A stretch of 64,000 nucleotides of DNA, from contig JADGEL010000002.1 of assembly GCA_016744415.1 (NCBI GenBank), forward strand, positions 770,405 to 834,404, given 5' to 3'. The translations under genes were made by a program, and so were the position numbers. The notes under the pieces are model-generated. The model searched no databases. It was not told where the DNA came from and saw only the letters and a program-made list of their open reading frames with translations. The stretch comes from Flavobacteriaceae bacterium (GTDB taxonomy: Bacteria > Bacteroidota > Bacteroidia > Flavobacteriales > Flavobacteriaceae). This document shows, in pieces, positions 36,590-46,012 of the stretch (the first letter of the stretch is position 1; each line of letters starts with the position of its first letter).

Positions 36590-39500
36590 ATGTACTTAAT
36601 TTTCGATACCGAAACTACCGGCTTACCAAAAAAATGGAAGGCTCCAATTACCGATACTGACAACTGGCCTCGATGTATCCAAATTGCGTGGCAACTACAT
36701 GACGACTTTGGAAGACTGGTTGAAAATCAAGATTATTTAATACAACCAGATGGATTTAACATTCCTTATGATGCAGAACAAATTCATGGAATATCTACTC
36801 AACTTGCCGATGAAAACGGAATCTCATTAGCAGAAGTTTTAGAGAAATTCAATATTGCCTTATCAAAAACTAAATTTGTTGTAGGACAAAATGTTGGGTT
36901 TGATTTGAATATCATGGGCTGTGAATTCCATAGACTTGGTATTGACACCAACCTTAACAAACTTCCACTTTTAGATACTTGTACAGAAGTTACTGCAACG
37001 ATGTGTCAGATTCCTGGAGGCCGTGGTGGCAAATTTAAGTTACCTACACTGACCGAATTACATCAACATTTATTTGGGGCAGCTTTTGGCGAAGCTCATA
37101 ATGCAACCGCCGATGTAGAGGCAACTACTAGATGTTTTTTAGAACTCATAAGAAAACGAAGTTATACCATAGAACAACTAGATGTTGAATCTGGTTATTT
37201 TGACAAATTTGATGTTGAGAATCCGAAAGAGATTCAGCTAATTGGCTTAAAGCATATCAACTTAAAAAAAGAAAGTAAAAAACTAAAAGAGAAAGCGGCT
37301 AAAAAAATTGATTGGGTCAGTTCAAAAGAACCATCAGCCACAAAAACATCACTTAAAAATGTAACTTTTGCCCATTTACACAATAGGTCGCAGTTCTCCG
37401 TATTGCAATCTACCGCTAGTATTTCGGCTATTGTTAAAGCTACAATAGAACAAAAAATGCCTGCAGTTGCATTAACAGATACCGGCAATATGATGGGTGC
37501 TTTTTATTTTGTAAAAGAAATTTTAGCGCACAATAAATCAGTTAAAGAATTCAATTCAAATCTTGAAGATGGTCAAGAAGCAAAACAAGAAATTACTCCG
37601 ATTGTTGGGAGTCAATTTAATGTATGCGAAGATCATTTAGATCGCAGTCATAAAGACAATGGACATCAAATTGTGCTCCTTGCCAAAAATAAAAACGGAT
37701 ACCACAATTTGGCAAAATTATCATCCATATCTCATACAAAAGGATTTTACTATGTTCCTAGAATTGATAAAAAATTGGTGGATGAGTTCAAAGATGACAT
37801 CATTGTTTTAAGTGGAAATATATATGGCGAGGTTGCCAGTAAAATTCTAAATATTGGTGAGCAACAAGCCGAAGATTCCTTATTGTGGTGGAAAGAAAAA
37901 TTTGGTAATGATTTTTATTTAGAGATCAGCAATCATCATCAAGAAAATGAAGCTCATGTTAATGATATCCTGATTAGCTTTTCTAAAAAACATCAGGTTA
38001 AATTAGTAGCAACAAATGATGTTTTTTATATAAATCAAAAAGATGCTACACCTCACGATATTTTAATGTGTGTTAAAGATGGTGAAAAGTTTGACACACC
38101 AAAAGGGCGTGGTCGCGGATTTAGATATGGCCTCCCAAATGACGAATATTATTTTAAAAGTACTGATGAAATGGTAGAATTATTCAAGGACACTCCTGAA
38201 GCTATTCTTAATATTCAAGAAGTTATTGACAAGATAGAGCCCTATCCTTTAGCCCGAGATGTACTTTTACCTAAGTTTGATATTCCTCAACAATTTATTA
38301 ATCTAGAAGATAAAATTGACAGTGGAGTTCGGGGAGAAAATGCCTATTTAAAGCATCTCTCTTTTGAAGGAGCAAAGAAACGGTATGGAGAAGAATTAGA
38401 TAAAGAAACCATTGAACGTATAGATTTTGAACTCTCAATTATCGAAATGACTGGTTACCCTGGTTACTTCTTAATTGTATGGGATTTGATACTCGAAGCT
38501 AGAAAAATGGATGTTTCAGTGGGTCCAGGTCGTGGATCAGCAGCAGGGTCAGTAGTTGCCTATTGCTTATGGATTACCAATATTGACCCCATAAAATACG
38601 ACTTACTTTTTGAGCGATTCTTAAATCCAGATAGGGTGTCTTTACCCGATATCGATATTGATTTTGATGATGAAGGTCGCCAACGTGTTATCGATTTTGT
38701 AATTGAAAAATATGGCACTAACAATGTCGCTCAAATTATCACCTATGGCACGATGGCTGCAAAATCATCAATCAGAGATACAGCACGTGTATTGGATTTA
38801 CCATTGCATGATGCTGATAGAATTGCTAAACTAATTCCGAATACAAAACTGAATTACATTTTTGGTGATGACAAAAAAAGTAAATCGAAAATTGCTGAAT
38901 TACGAGCAGATGATAAAGCTAATATTGCTGAATTAATTACCATATCAGAAGGAGAAGATTTGGCAGCAAAAACCATAAAACAAGCCTTGGCCTTAGAAGG
39001 ATCGGTTCGGAATACGGGGACACATGCTTGTGGAGTTATCATTACTCCCGAAGATATTACAAATTTAATTCCAGTAGCCACCGCAAAAGACTCTAACATG
39101 TTTGTGACGCAGTTCGACAACAACGTGGTAGAAAGTGCTGGTTTATTAAAAATGGATTTCTTAGGGTTAAAAACGCTGACTCTTATTAAGGATACCGTTA
39201 AAATTGTAAAAGCAAAACACGATGTAGAATTAATTCCTGATGATTTTCCGTTGGATGATGAAAAAACCTATGAACTCTTTCAAAGAGGAGAAACCATAGG
39301 AATATTTCAGTACGAATCTGCAGGAATGCAAAAGCACATGAAGGATTTAAGACCAACAGTTTTTGCAGATTTGATTGCAATGAATGCTTTATACAGACCT
39401 GGACCAATGGAGTACATTCCGTCATTTATTAACCGTAAACATGGACGAGAAGATATTACTTATGACCTTCCAGAGATGGAAGAGTATTTAAAAGAAACTT

Positions 39501-40951
39501 ACGGAATTACAGTATATCAAGAGCAAGTGATGCGACTCTCACAAAAGCTTGCAGGTTTTACAAAAGGTGAAGCCGATATGCTTCGAAAAGCCATGGGGAA
39601 AAAGATTTTTTCACTGCTAGAAAAATTGAAACCTCTATTTATGGAGGGAGGTAAAAAGAACAACCACCCAGAAGAAATCTTAGAAAAAATTTGGAAAGAT
39701 TGGGAGGCTTTTGCTGCGTATGCATTTAACAAATCACACTCTACTTGTTATGCGTACATCGCTTACCAAACAGCCTATTTAAAAGCTCATTATCCTGCTG
39801 AATATATGGCAGCGGTATTGTCTAATAACATGCGAGATATTAAGCAAATAACCTTTTTTATGGAGGAATGCAAACGTGCTAATATTGAAGTTTTAGGTCC
39901 TGATGTAAATGAATCTTATTACAAATTTGCTGTGAATAATGATGGCGCCATCCGTTTTGGAATGGGGGCTATCAAAGGGGTTGGAGAAAATGCTGTAGCA
40001 ACAATTGTAAATGAGCGTAAAGAAAATGGCAACTTTAAATCTATCTTTGATGTTGCAAAAAGGATTGACCTTAGAGCTGCCAACAAACGTACTTTTGAAG
40101 GAATGGTGTTTGCAGGTGGATTTGATAGTTTTAATCAACACCGCTCCCAATATTTTTCCTTGGATGAAAAAGGGCTTACCTTTTTAGAAAAGGCAATTAA
40201 ATATGGATCTAAATATCAAGAAAATAAAAATTCATCGCAAGTATCATTGTTTGGAGAATCTTCTGAAGTGCAGTTAGAAGAACCTGTAATTCCAGAATGT
40301 GAAAAATGGGGAATGATGGAAAAACTATCACGCGAAAAAGAAGTGGTAGGAATATATATTTCTGGGCATCCTCTGAATGATTTTAACAATGAACTCAATA
40401 ACTTTTGTAATGCTCAATTGGGAGATTTACAAGATTTAAAAGCTTTAATGAATAAAGATGTTTCTATTGGCGGTATCGTTACTAGTGTTGAACATCGTGT
40501 TTCAAAGGCAGGAAAAGGATGGGCAACCTTCTTTGTTGAAGATTATTCTGCAACACATGAATTCAGGATTTTTGGTGAAGAATATTTAAAGTTTAAACAC
40601 TTTTTAGTTCCTAATTCCTTTTTGTATTTACGTATTTCATGTCGTAAAAACTTTTATAATGATGATGTGCGATTGACATTTTCTGACATTCAATTGCTAC
40701 ACGATGTCTTAGGCAAACTGGCTAAAAAAGTAACCATTCAAATCGATATTAATGAAATTAACCGTAACAAACTAAAGCAAATTGAAAATATTTTAGGAGC
40801 ACATAAAGGAAAAAATCCAATTTATTTTACGGTGTACGATGCTAAAGAAAAAGTAAAACTAAATTTACCAAGTAGAACCCATAAGATTGACATCAGTAAT
40901 GAACTGTTAGCAACATTAACCAAAGAAGCATTTCGGTTTAAGTTGAATTAA
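36590..40951 (+). CDS. dnaE: DNA polymerase III alpha subunit with N-terminal DEDDh exonuclease
   Basis: A 1453-residue replicative polymerase. Residues 1-185 are a DnaQ-like 3'-5' exonuclease (FDTETTGLP, QNVGFDLNIM, HNATADVEAT), giving the proofreading activity in cis. The PHP domain starts near residue 265 (FAHLHNRSQFSVLQS); its LTDTGNM has Thr for the metal-binding His, so it is probably inactive. Catalytic Asp residues lie in PDIDIDFDD (about 685) and LLKMDFLGLKTL (about 853). A helix-hairpin region, OB fold and tail follow. E. coli DnaE is about 1160 residues and lacks the exonuclease. Confidence 0.95.
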   Translation: MYLIFDTETTGLPKKWKAPITDTDNWPRCIQIAWQLHDDFGRLVENQDYLIQPDGFNIPYDAEQIHGISTQLADENGISLAEVLEKFNIALSKTKFVVGQNVGFDLNIMGCEFHRLGIDTNLNKLPLLDTCTEVTATMCQIPGGRGGKFKLPTLTELHQHLFGAAFGEAHNATADVEATTRCFLELIRKRSYTIEQLDVESGYFDKFDVENPKEIQLIGLKHINLKKESKKLKEKAAKKIDWVSSKEPSATKTSLKNVTFAHLHNRSQFSVLQSTASISAIVKATIEQKMPAVALTDTGNMMGAFYFVKEILAHNKSVKEFNSNLEDGQEAKQEITPIVGSQFNVCEDHLDRSHKDNGHQIVLLAKNKNGYHNLAKLSSISHTKGFYYVPRIDKKLVDEFKDDIIVLSGNIYGEVASKILNIGEQQAEDSLLWWKEKFGNDFYLEISNHHQENEAHVNDILISFSKKHQVKLVATNDVFYINQKDATPHDILMCVKDGEKFDTPKGRGRGFRYGLPNDEYYFKSTDEMVELFKDTPEAILNIQEVIDKIEPYPLARDVLLPKFDIPQQFINLEDKIDSGVRGENAYLKHLSFEGAKKRYGEELDKETIERIDFELSIIEMTGYPGYFLIVWDLILEARKMDVSVGPGRGSAAGSVVAYCLWITNIDPIKYDLLFERFLNPDRVSLPDIDIDFDDEGRQRVIDFVIEKYGTNNVAQIITYGTMAAKSSIRDTARVLDLPLHDADRIAKLIPNTKLNYIFGDDKKSKSKIAELRADDKANIAELITISEGEDLAAKTIKQALALEGSVRNTGTHACGVIITPEDITNLIPVATAKDSNMFVTQFDNNVVESAGLLKMDFLGLKTLTLIKDTVKIVKAKHDVELIPDDFPLDDEKTYELFQRGETIGIFQYESAGMQKHMKDLRPTVFADLIAMNALYRPGPMEYIPSFINRKHGREDITYDLPEMEEYLKETYGITVYQEQVMRLSQKLAGFTKGEADMLRKAMGKKIFSLLEKLKPLFMEGGKKNNHPEEILEKIWKDWEAFAAYAFNKSHSTCYAYIAYQTAYLKAHYPAEYMAAVLSNNMRDIKQITFFMEECKRANIEVLGPDVNESYYKFAVNNDGAIRFGMGAIKGVGENAVATIVNERKENGNFKSIFDVAKRIDLRAANKRTFEGMVFAGGFDSFNQHRSQYFSLDEKGLTFLEKAIKYGSKYQENKNSSQVSLFGESSEVQLEEPVIPECEKWGMMEKLSREKEVVGIYISGHPLNDFNNELNNFCNAQLGDLQDLKALMNKDVSIGGIVTSVEHRVSKAGKGWATFFVEDYSATHEFRIFGEEYLKFKHFLVPNSFLYLRISCRKNFYNDDVRLTFSDIQLLHDVLGKLAKKVTIQIDINEINRNKLKQIENILGAHKGKNPIYFTVYDAKEKVKLNLPSRTHKIDISNELLATLTKEAFRFKLN

Positions 40952-40969
40952 TTACTATTTTTGACATCG

Positions 40970-42091
40970 ATGAAAAAATCAATCCTACTTTTTTCCTTAC
41001 TCATTTTCTACACCTCTTTTTCGCAAGAAAATCGAAGTAATACACCTCCTAAAACGCAACATTCTTTTAGTGCAGAGTATTATTACGGAAATATAATAGA
41101 ACACCAACCCAGTATTGGGCATCTCATTTCTGGACATCCTGAAGGATTTATTTTAACCTACAACCAAAAGCGTTTTGGTAAAGAAGCTTGGGAGCAAGCC
41201 TATAACTATCCAGATGTTGGGTTTTCTTTTTCTTATCAAGATTACAAAAGTGAAATTATAGGGAAATTGTATGCACTCTATGCACATTACAACTTTTATT
41301 TTTTTAATAGACTTAACAAAAATCAGCTGATTTTAAGAGCTGGAATTGGGTTAGCTTACAACACCAATCCGTATGATAAAGAAACAAACAACAAAAACAT
41401 TTCATTCGGGACATATCTTAATTCTAGCACCTACTTTAAACTGTATTACCAGCGCGAACGCCTCTTTAAAAATGTAGGAGTAACAGCAGGATTGACTTTT
41501 ATTCATGCCTCAAACTCTAATGTAAAATCTCCAAATACAGGGATGAACACATGGGGAGCTACGGTCGGAATAAATTACAATTTAGAGAACGAAGATGAGT
41601 CTTTTACAACACATGAGGTTACAGATAATTTTAGAGAGCCAATTAAATTCAATTTTGTTTTTAGAACAGGAATGAATGAGTCAGAAATCATTGGTAGCGG
41701 ATTGAACCCATTTTTTGTATTCTCGGGTTATGCTGATAAAAGACTGAGTCGCAAATCTGCTATACAAATTGGAACTGATATTTTTATATCTCCTTTTTTA
41801 AAGGATTTTATTGAATACTACCATATTAATTTTCCAGGCGAATCGGATGCTAACACTTCAGATATCACAAGGGTTAGTTTGTTTTTAGGACACGAATTAT
41901 TTGTCAATAAATTTTCTGTCATTGCACAATTAGGGTATTATGTCTATTATCCTTTTGAGTATGAAGTTCGTTATTATGAACGCTTTGGACTTAAACGATA
42001 TTTTGGTGATAAATGGTTTGCAGCAGTGAGTTTAAAAGCGCATGGAGCTAATGCAGAAACTGTAGAATTTGGTGTTGGAATACGAATTTAA
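40970..42091 (+). CDS. PagL-like acyloxyacyl hydrolase family outer-membrane protein 1
   Basis: A 373-residue exported protein: signal peptide (MKKSILLFSLLIFYTSFSQ), then a beta barrel ending in EFGVGIRI. The segment GLTFIHASNSNVKSPNTGMNTWG resembles the lipid A deacylase PagL motif HxS...N.G.. with the catalytic His and Ser. I chose ATG 40970, before the signal peptide; the TTG at 40961 overlaps nothing useful. It is the first of two tandem paralogues, with only 3 bases between them. The fold is likely; the lipid A deacylase activity is inference. Confidence 0.75.
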   Translation: MKKSILLFSLLIFYTSFSQENRSNTPPKTQHSFSAEYYYGNIIEHQPSIGHLISGHPEGFILTYNQKRFGKEAWEQAYNYPDVGFSFSYQDYKSEIIGKLYALYAHYNFYFFNRLNKNQLILRAGIGLAYNTNPYDKETNNKNISFGTYLNSSTYFKLYYQRERLFKNVGVTAGLTFIHASNSNVKSPNTGMNTWGATVGINYNLENEDESFTTHEVTDNFREPIKFNFVFRTGMNESEIIGSGLNPFFVFSGYADKRLSRKSAIQIGTDIFISPFLKDFIEYYHINFPGESDANTSDITRVSLFLGHELFVNKFSVIAQLGYYVYYPFEYEVRYYERFGLKRYFGDKWFAAVSLKAHGANAETVEFGVGIRI

Positions 42092-42094
42092 GAA

Positions 42095-43192
42095 ATGAAA
42101 AAAGTCAGTTTTATAATTGTTGTTTTTAGTTTTTTCTTTGGATTTTCACAAGAAGAAAAAGAATTATCTTATATTGATTTCAATTATTTCTATGGCAATA
42201 TTATTGAACATGCACCTGAATTAAAACCAATTATTCAAGCCCACCCAACAGGGTTTGTTTTTAGCTGGAACAAAAAGAAAATAGGCAATTCAAAATTCGA
42301 ACGTATTTTTAATTATCCCGATTTTGGATTTACAGCTTCCTATCAAAATTTTCATACAGATGTGTTAGGAGAAGTGTTTTCTCTCTATGCTCATTACAAT
42401 TTTTATTTACTTAATCGCAATTCAAAAAATCAATTAAAACTTACAAGTGGATTTGGTTTGGGATATGCAACGTATCCTTTTGATAAAGAAACCAATAGTA
42501 AAAATTGGGCGATTGGATCTAAATTTGTAGCATCAGTCTATTTAAAACTGGCGTATGAACGTCAATATTTTTTTGATAATTTTGGCATCAGTGCAGGACT
42601 TACTATGCTACATTATTCTAATGGAAGTTTTAATGTTCCAAACCTTGGCATCAATACAGTTGCAGCAAATGTTGGAGTAAATTATAATTTTGATAATCAA
42701 ATTACAGCTCCAGAAAGGGATTTAGAACCTGCCTATAAAAAAAACAAAATTCGATTTGGAGCTACATTTAGAACAGGGTTTAATGAATCGCTAATTAATG
42801 GCAGTGGACTCTATCCTTTTTATACTTTTACAGCTTTTGCTGAAAAAAAATTGAGTTATACCTCAACTATATCTTTTGGTACAGATTTATTTTTATCAAC
42901 TTTTATGAAAGATTATATTGAGTGGGATAACATACAACAAGGAACACCAGTTGAAACTGCTGACTGGAAGCGTATAGGAATTTTTGTTGGATACGAACTC
43001 AATATGGAAAAATTTTCGGTCATTGGCCAAATAGGCTACAATGCATATTACCCATATGATTATGTAAGTAGGATATACGAACGCTTTGGATTTAGAAAAC
43101 ATTTTGGAAATCATTTTTTTACTGATTTAACCTTAAAAATAAATATGTTTAGAGCAGAAGCTTTAGAGTTTGGAATCGGCTATCGATTATAA
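42095..43192 (+). CDS. PagL-like acyloxyacyl hydrolase family outer-membrane protein 2
   Basis: A 365-residue paralogue of the preceding protein, with the same landmarks: YFYGNIIEHAPELKPIIQAHPTGF, LYAHYNFYLLNR, GLTMLHYSNGSFNVPNLGIN, and ERFGFRKHFG near the end. Its motif HYSNG is closer to true PagL than the HASNS of copy 1. A signal peptide (1-19) is present. Both copies begin alike after the signal peptide (YYGNIIEH). The tandem arrangement indicates duplication. Confidence 0.78.
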   Translation: MKKVSFIIVVFSFFFGFSQEEKELSYIDFNYFYGNIIEHAPELKPIIQAHPTGFVFSWNKKKIGNSKFERIFNYPDFGFTASYQNFHTDVLGEVFSLYAHYNFYLLNRNSKNQLKLTSGFGLGYATYPFDKETNSKNWAIGSKFVASVYLKLAYERQYFFDNFGISAGLTMLHYSNGSFNVPNLGINTVAANVGVNYNFDNQITAPERDLEPAYKKNKIRFGATFRTGFNESLINGSGLYPFYTFTAFAEKKLSYTSTISFGTDLFLSTFMKDYIEWDNIQQGTPVETADWKRIGIFVGYELNMEKFSVIGQIGYNAYYPYDYVSRIYERFGFRKHFGNHFFTDLTLKINMFRAEALEFGIGYRL

Positions 43193-43211
43193 TATTTTTA
43201 CAAAAACATTT

Positions 43212-43958
43212 ATGAAAAAATTACTTTATATACTACTTGTTTTAACAATCACATCAGGATGTGATTCTGAAGATGCCCCAGGTTGTTTTAAAACTGCTGG
43301 CACAATTATTCAACAAGAAATTATACTTCCTAGTTTTGATAAAATCTTGATTTATGAAGGAGTTGAGCTTCTTATTAAAGAAGGTGTAACTCAACAGGTT
43401 GTTTTAGAATCTGGAACTAATTTAATTGGTAATGTAACCGTTGAAGTTGTAAATAACCAACTTATTGCAAAAGACAATAACGGCTGTAATTTAGTCCGTG
43501 ACTATGGTTTAACAAAAATTATAGTGACTTCACCAAACATTGTAGAAATTAGAAATTCATCTGAACAAGCAGTACGGTCTAGAGGCACACTCACCTATCC
43601 AACCTTACAATTATTGTCAGAAGATTATCAATCTAATTTTTTAAATATTGGCGATTTCTACATCAACATCGAAAACACAAACTTGAACATTACGGCAAAC
43701 GGGATATCTAACTTTTATATAAATGGCCAAACCACCAATTTAAACGTTGGTTTTTTTGGAGGGGATTCTCGCTTTGAAGGAAAAAATTTAATCGCTACCA
43801 ATATCAATATCACACATAAAAGCACAAACGATATGTTAGTAAACCCACAAGAAAAAATTGAAGGGGATATTTTTTCTTTGGGTGATGTTAGAGCTTTTAA
43901 CCAACCAGCAATAGTTGATGTGACAGAACATTATAGAGGAAGGTTGATTTTTGAGTAA
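43212..43958 (+). CDS. DUF2807 (GIN-domain) lipoprotein
   Basis: A 248-residue lipoprotein with lipobox ITSGC, then the head GIN domain (FDKILIYEGVELLIKEGVTQQVVLESG, LTKIIVTSPNIVEIRNSS), which forms a repetitive beta structure. The function of the family is unknown; it is common at Bacteroidetes cell envelopes. I chose ATG 43212 since it yields the lipobox; an in-frame ATG at 43170 overlaps the upstream gene. It lies 19 bases after PagL-like copy 2, so it may be in the same transcript. Confidence 0.82.
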   Translation: MKKLLYILLVLTITSGCDSEDAPGCFKTAGTIIQQEIILPSFDKILIYEGVELLIKEGVTQQVVLESGTNLIGNVTVEVVNNQLIAKDNNGCNLVRDYGLTKIIVTSPNIVEIRNSSEQAVRSRGTLTYPTLQLLSEDYQSNFLNIGDFYINIENTNLNITANGISNFYINGQTTNLNVGFFGGDSRFEGKNLIATNINITHKSTNDMLVNPQEKIEGDIFSLGDVRAFNQPAIVDVTEHYRGRLIFE

Positions 43959-44037
43959 ATCAACTACTACCAACAAACTAATTTATAAACAATAAATTTA
44001 AGTATCTTCGGTCTTAATAAAAAAATACTTTCATACA

Positions 44038-45063
44038 ATGCCACAAATAACACTTCACGATTTAGCTACCAAATTAAATATTTCTGTCAGTACCGTTTCT
44101 AAAGCATTGAAAGGATATAGTGATGTTAGTGCAAAAACTAGAAAAGCTGTTATTGACCTTGCAAAAGAATTAAATTTTACACCAAATATTGTAGCTTCAA
44201 ATTTAAGAACCCAACAAACACATACAATCGGAGTTATTGTACCTACTATTGTACACCACTTTTTTTCAAATGTAATTAATGGTATTATTAAAGAAGCAGA
44301 AAAAAGCGGCTATATGGTTATTTTACTGCAAAGTAATGATAATTATGAGTTAGAAAAAAAACAACTCGACTTACTCATAAAACAACAAGTTGATGGAATT
44401 TTAATTTCTCTATCTGTTGAAACTACCAATTTTGAACATTTAGAAAAAGTACAACAAATAGGAATTCCACTGGTAATGTATGATAAAATTTCTGATGCTA
44501 TAGATTGTTCAAAAGTTTTAATTGATGATAAAAAAGCAGCCTATGAAGCCGTTTCTTATCTTATCAGAAAAGGATATAAGAACATAGCATATTTTGGAGC
44601 ATCACTACAAGCTCATAATTTTAGCAATCGTTTTTTGGGGTATAAACAAGCCTTAGAAGAATTTAGAATTCCTTTTGATGATTCTCTAATTTATATTTGT
44701 GAAAATAATGACGAATACAATTATGGCTACAACAATGCCGAACAATTAATTAAAGACCATGGTTTTAAAAATGTTGATGCCGTTTTTGCAGTAACCGATG
44801 TGATTGCAGTAGGAGTATCAAAATTTTTTAATACCCACTCTATTTCTATTCCGCAAGATATTGCGGTCTTTGGATTTAGCAATTGGTTTATGTCTACAGT
44901 AGTTACTCCTGCCCTTTCAACCGTTAACCAACCAAATTATGAATTGGGTAAAAAAGCAATAGAAATTTTATTAGAAGAAATTACTTTAAATGAAGCAAAA
45001 AAAGAAATTACTCCTCAAAAAATAATCTTAGAAACAAGTTTAAACATTAGAGAATCTACTTGA
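44038..45063 (+). CDS. LacI-family transcriptional regulator
   Basis: A 341-residue repressor with an N-terminal HTH and hinge (TLHDLATKLNISVSTVSKALKGYSDVSAKTRKAVIDLAKELNFTPNIVASNLR) and a periplasmic-binding-type sugar domain (TIGVIVPTIVHHFFSNVINGI ... STVNQPNYELGKKAIEILL). Such regulators respond to a sugar or its phosphate. No sugar genes stand next to it, so the ligand is unknown. A TATCTTCG (-7-like) lies at 44003-44010. Confidence 0.92.
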   Translation: MPQITLHDLATKLNISVSTVSKALKGYSDVSAKTRKAVIDLAKELNFTPNIVASNLRTQQTHTIGVIVPTIVHHFFSNVINGIIKEAEKSGYMVILLQSNDNYELEKKQLDLLIKQQVDGILISLSVETTNFEHLEKVQQIGIPLVMYDKISDAIDCSKVLIDDKKAAYEAVSYLIRKGYKNIAYFGASLQAHNFSNRFLGYKQALEEFRIPFDDSLIYICENNDEYNYGYNNAEQLIKDHGFKNVDAVFAVTDVIAVGVSKFFNTHSISIPQDIAVFGFSNWFMSTVVTPALSTVNQPNYELGKKAIEILLEEITLNEAKKEITPQKIILETSLNIREST

Positions 45064-45121
45064 TACTTTCATTTTCAAACAACTAATTATATTTTTTCTT
45101 ATTTTTATAAAAAGAAAAAAT

Positions 45122-45982
45122 ATGCTAGTTAAAGTTTTTGGCTCTGCTGTTTTTGGTGTAGAAGCCACCACAATCACCGTTGAAGTAAATATTGACAAAG
45201 GAATAGGTTATCATTTGGTCGGACTCCCAGATAACGCCATCAAAGAAAGTTCGTATCGGATTTCAGCAGCACTCAATAATAACGGATACAAACTCCCCGG
45301 TAAAAAAATCACTTTAAACATGGCTCCTGCCGATATGCGCAAAGAAGGTTCTGCCTATGACCTAACATTGGCTATCGGAATTTTGTCAGCATCCAACCAA
45401 ATAAAAGCCACAGATATTGATAAGTATATTATTATGGGTGAGCTTTCATTAGACGGAAGTTTACAACCAATCAGAGGTGCACTTCCAATTGCAATTAAAG
45501 CAAGAGAAGAAGGGTTTAAAGGATTTATATTACCCAAGCAAAATGTAAAAGAAGCAGCAATTGTTGACGGATTGGATGCTTTGGGAGTTGATAATATACA
45601 GGAAGTAATTGATTTTTTTGAAGGCACATCGACTATAGAACCTTTGGTGATTGATACCCGTAAAGAGTTTTATGACAGTTTTGAAAATCCTGAATTTGAC
45701 TTTGCGGATGTGAAAGGGCAAGAATCTATAAAACGCTGTATGGAAATTGCTGCTGCTGGTGGGCATAACATTATTTTGATTGGACCTCCTGGATCTGGGA
45801 AAACAATGTTAGCAAAAAGATTACCTACAATTTTACCTCCAATGACTTTGAATGAAGCTTTGGAAACCACTAAAATTCATTCTGTGGTTGGACGTATAAA
45901 AGCACATAGTGGCTTAATGAATCAGCGCCCTTTTCGGAGCCCGCATCATACCATTTCAAATGTTTGTCACTTTAATGTATAA
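45122..45982 (+). pseudogene. comM: comM (yifB), N-terminal half, cut by island
   Basis: The first 279 residues are a normal YifB/ComM Mg-chelatase-like protein: Lon-like N-terminal domain (LVKVFGSAVFGVEATTITVEVNI ... DLTLAIGIL), then the AAA part with Walker A (LIGPPGSGKTMLAKRLP) and HSVVGRIKAHSGLMNQRPFRSPHHTIS. After codon 279 (base 45958) homology stops, and the frame ends eight codons later (NVCHFNV, stop at 45980). ComM is a hexameric helicase for branch migration in natural transformation. Walker B and the C-terminal domain are missing, so the product should be inactive while the island is present. The other half should lie past the window end. Confidence 0.92.
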
Positions 45983-45994
45983 TAACTATATTTG
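45963..45994 (+). promoter_or_regulatory. Promoter of the serine recombinase at the island edge
   Basis: TTTG (45963-45966), 20 bases, TATATTTG (45987-45994): an excellent -33/-7 match, starting four bases inside the island and 19 bases before the recombinase ATG. Confidence 0.7.
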
Positions 45995-46012
45995 CTTAAA
46001 CATCGCTGATTT

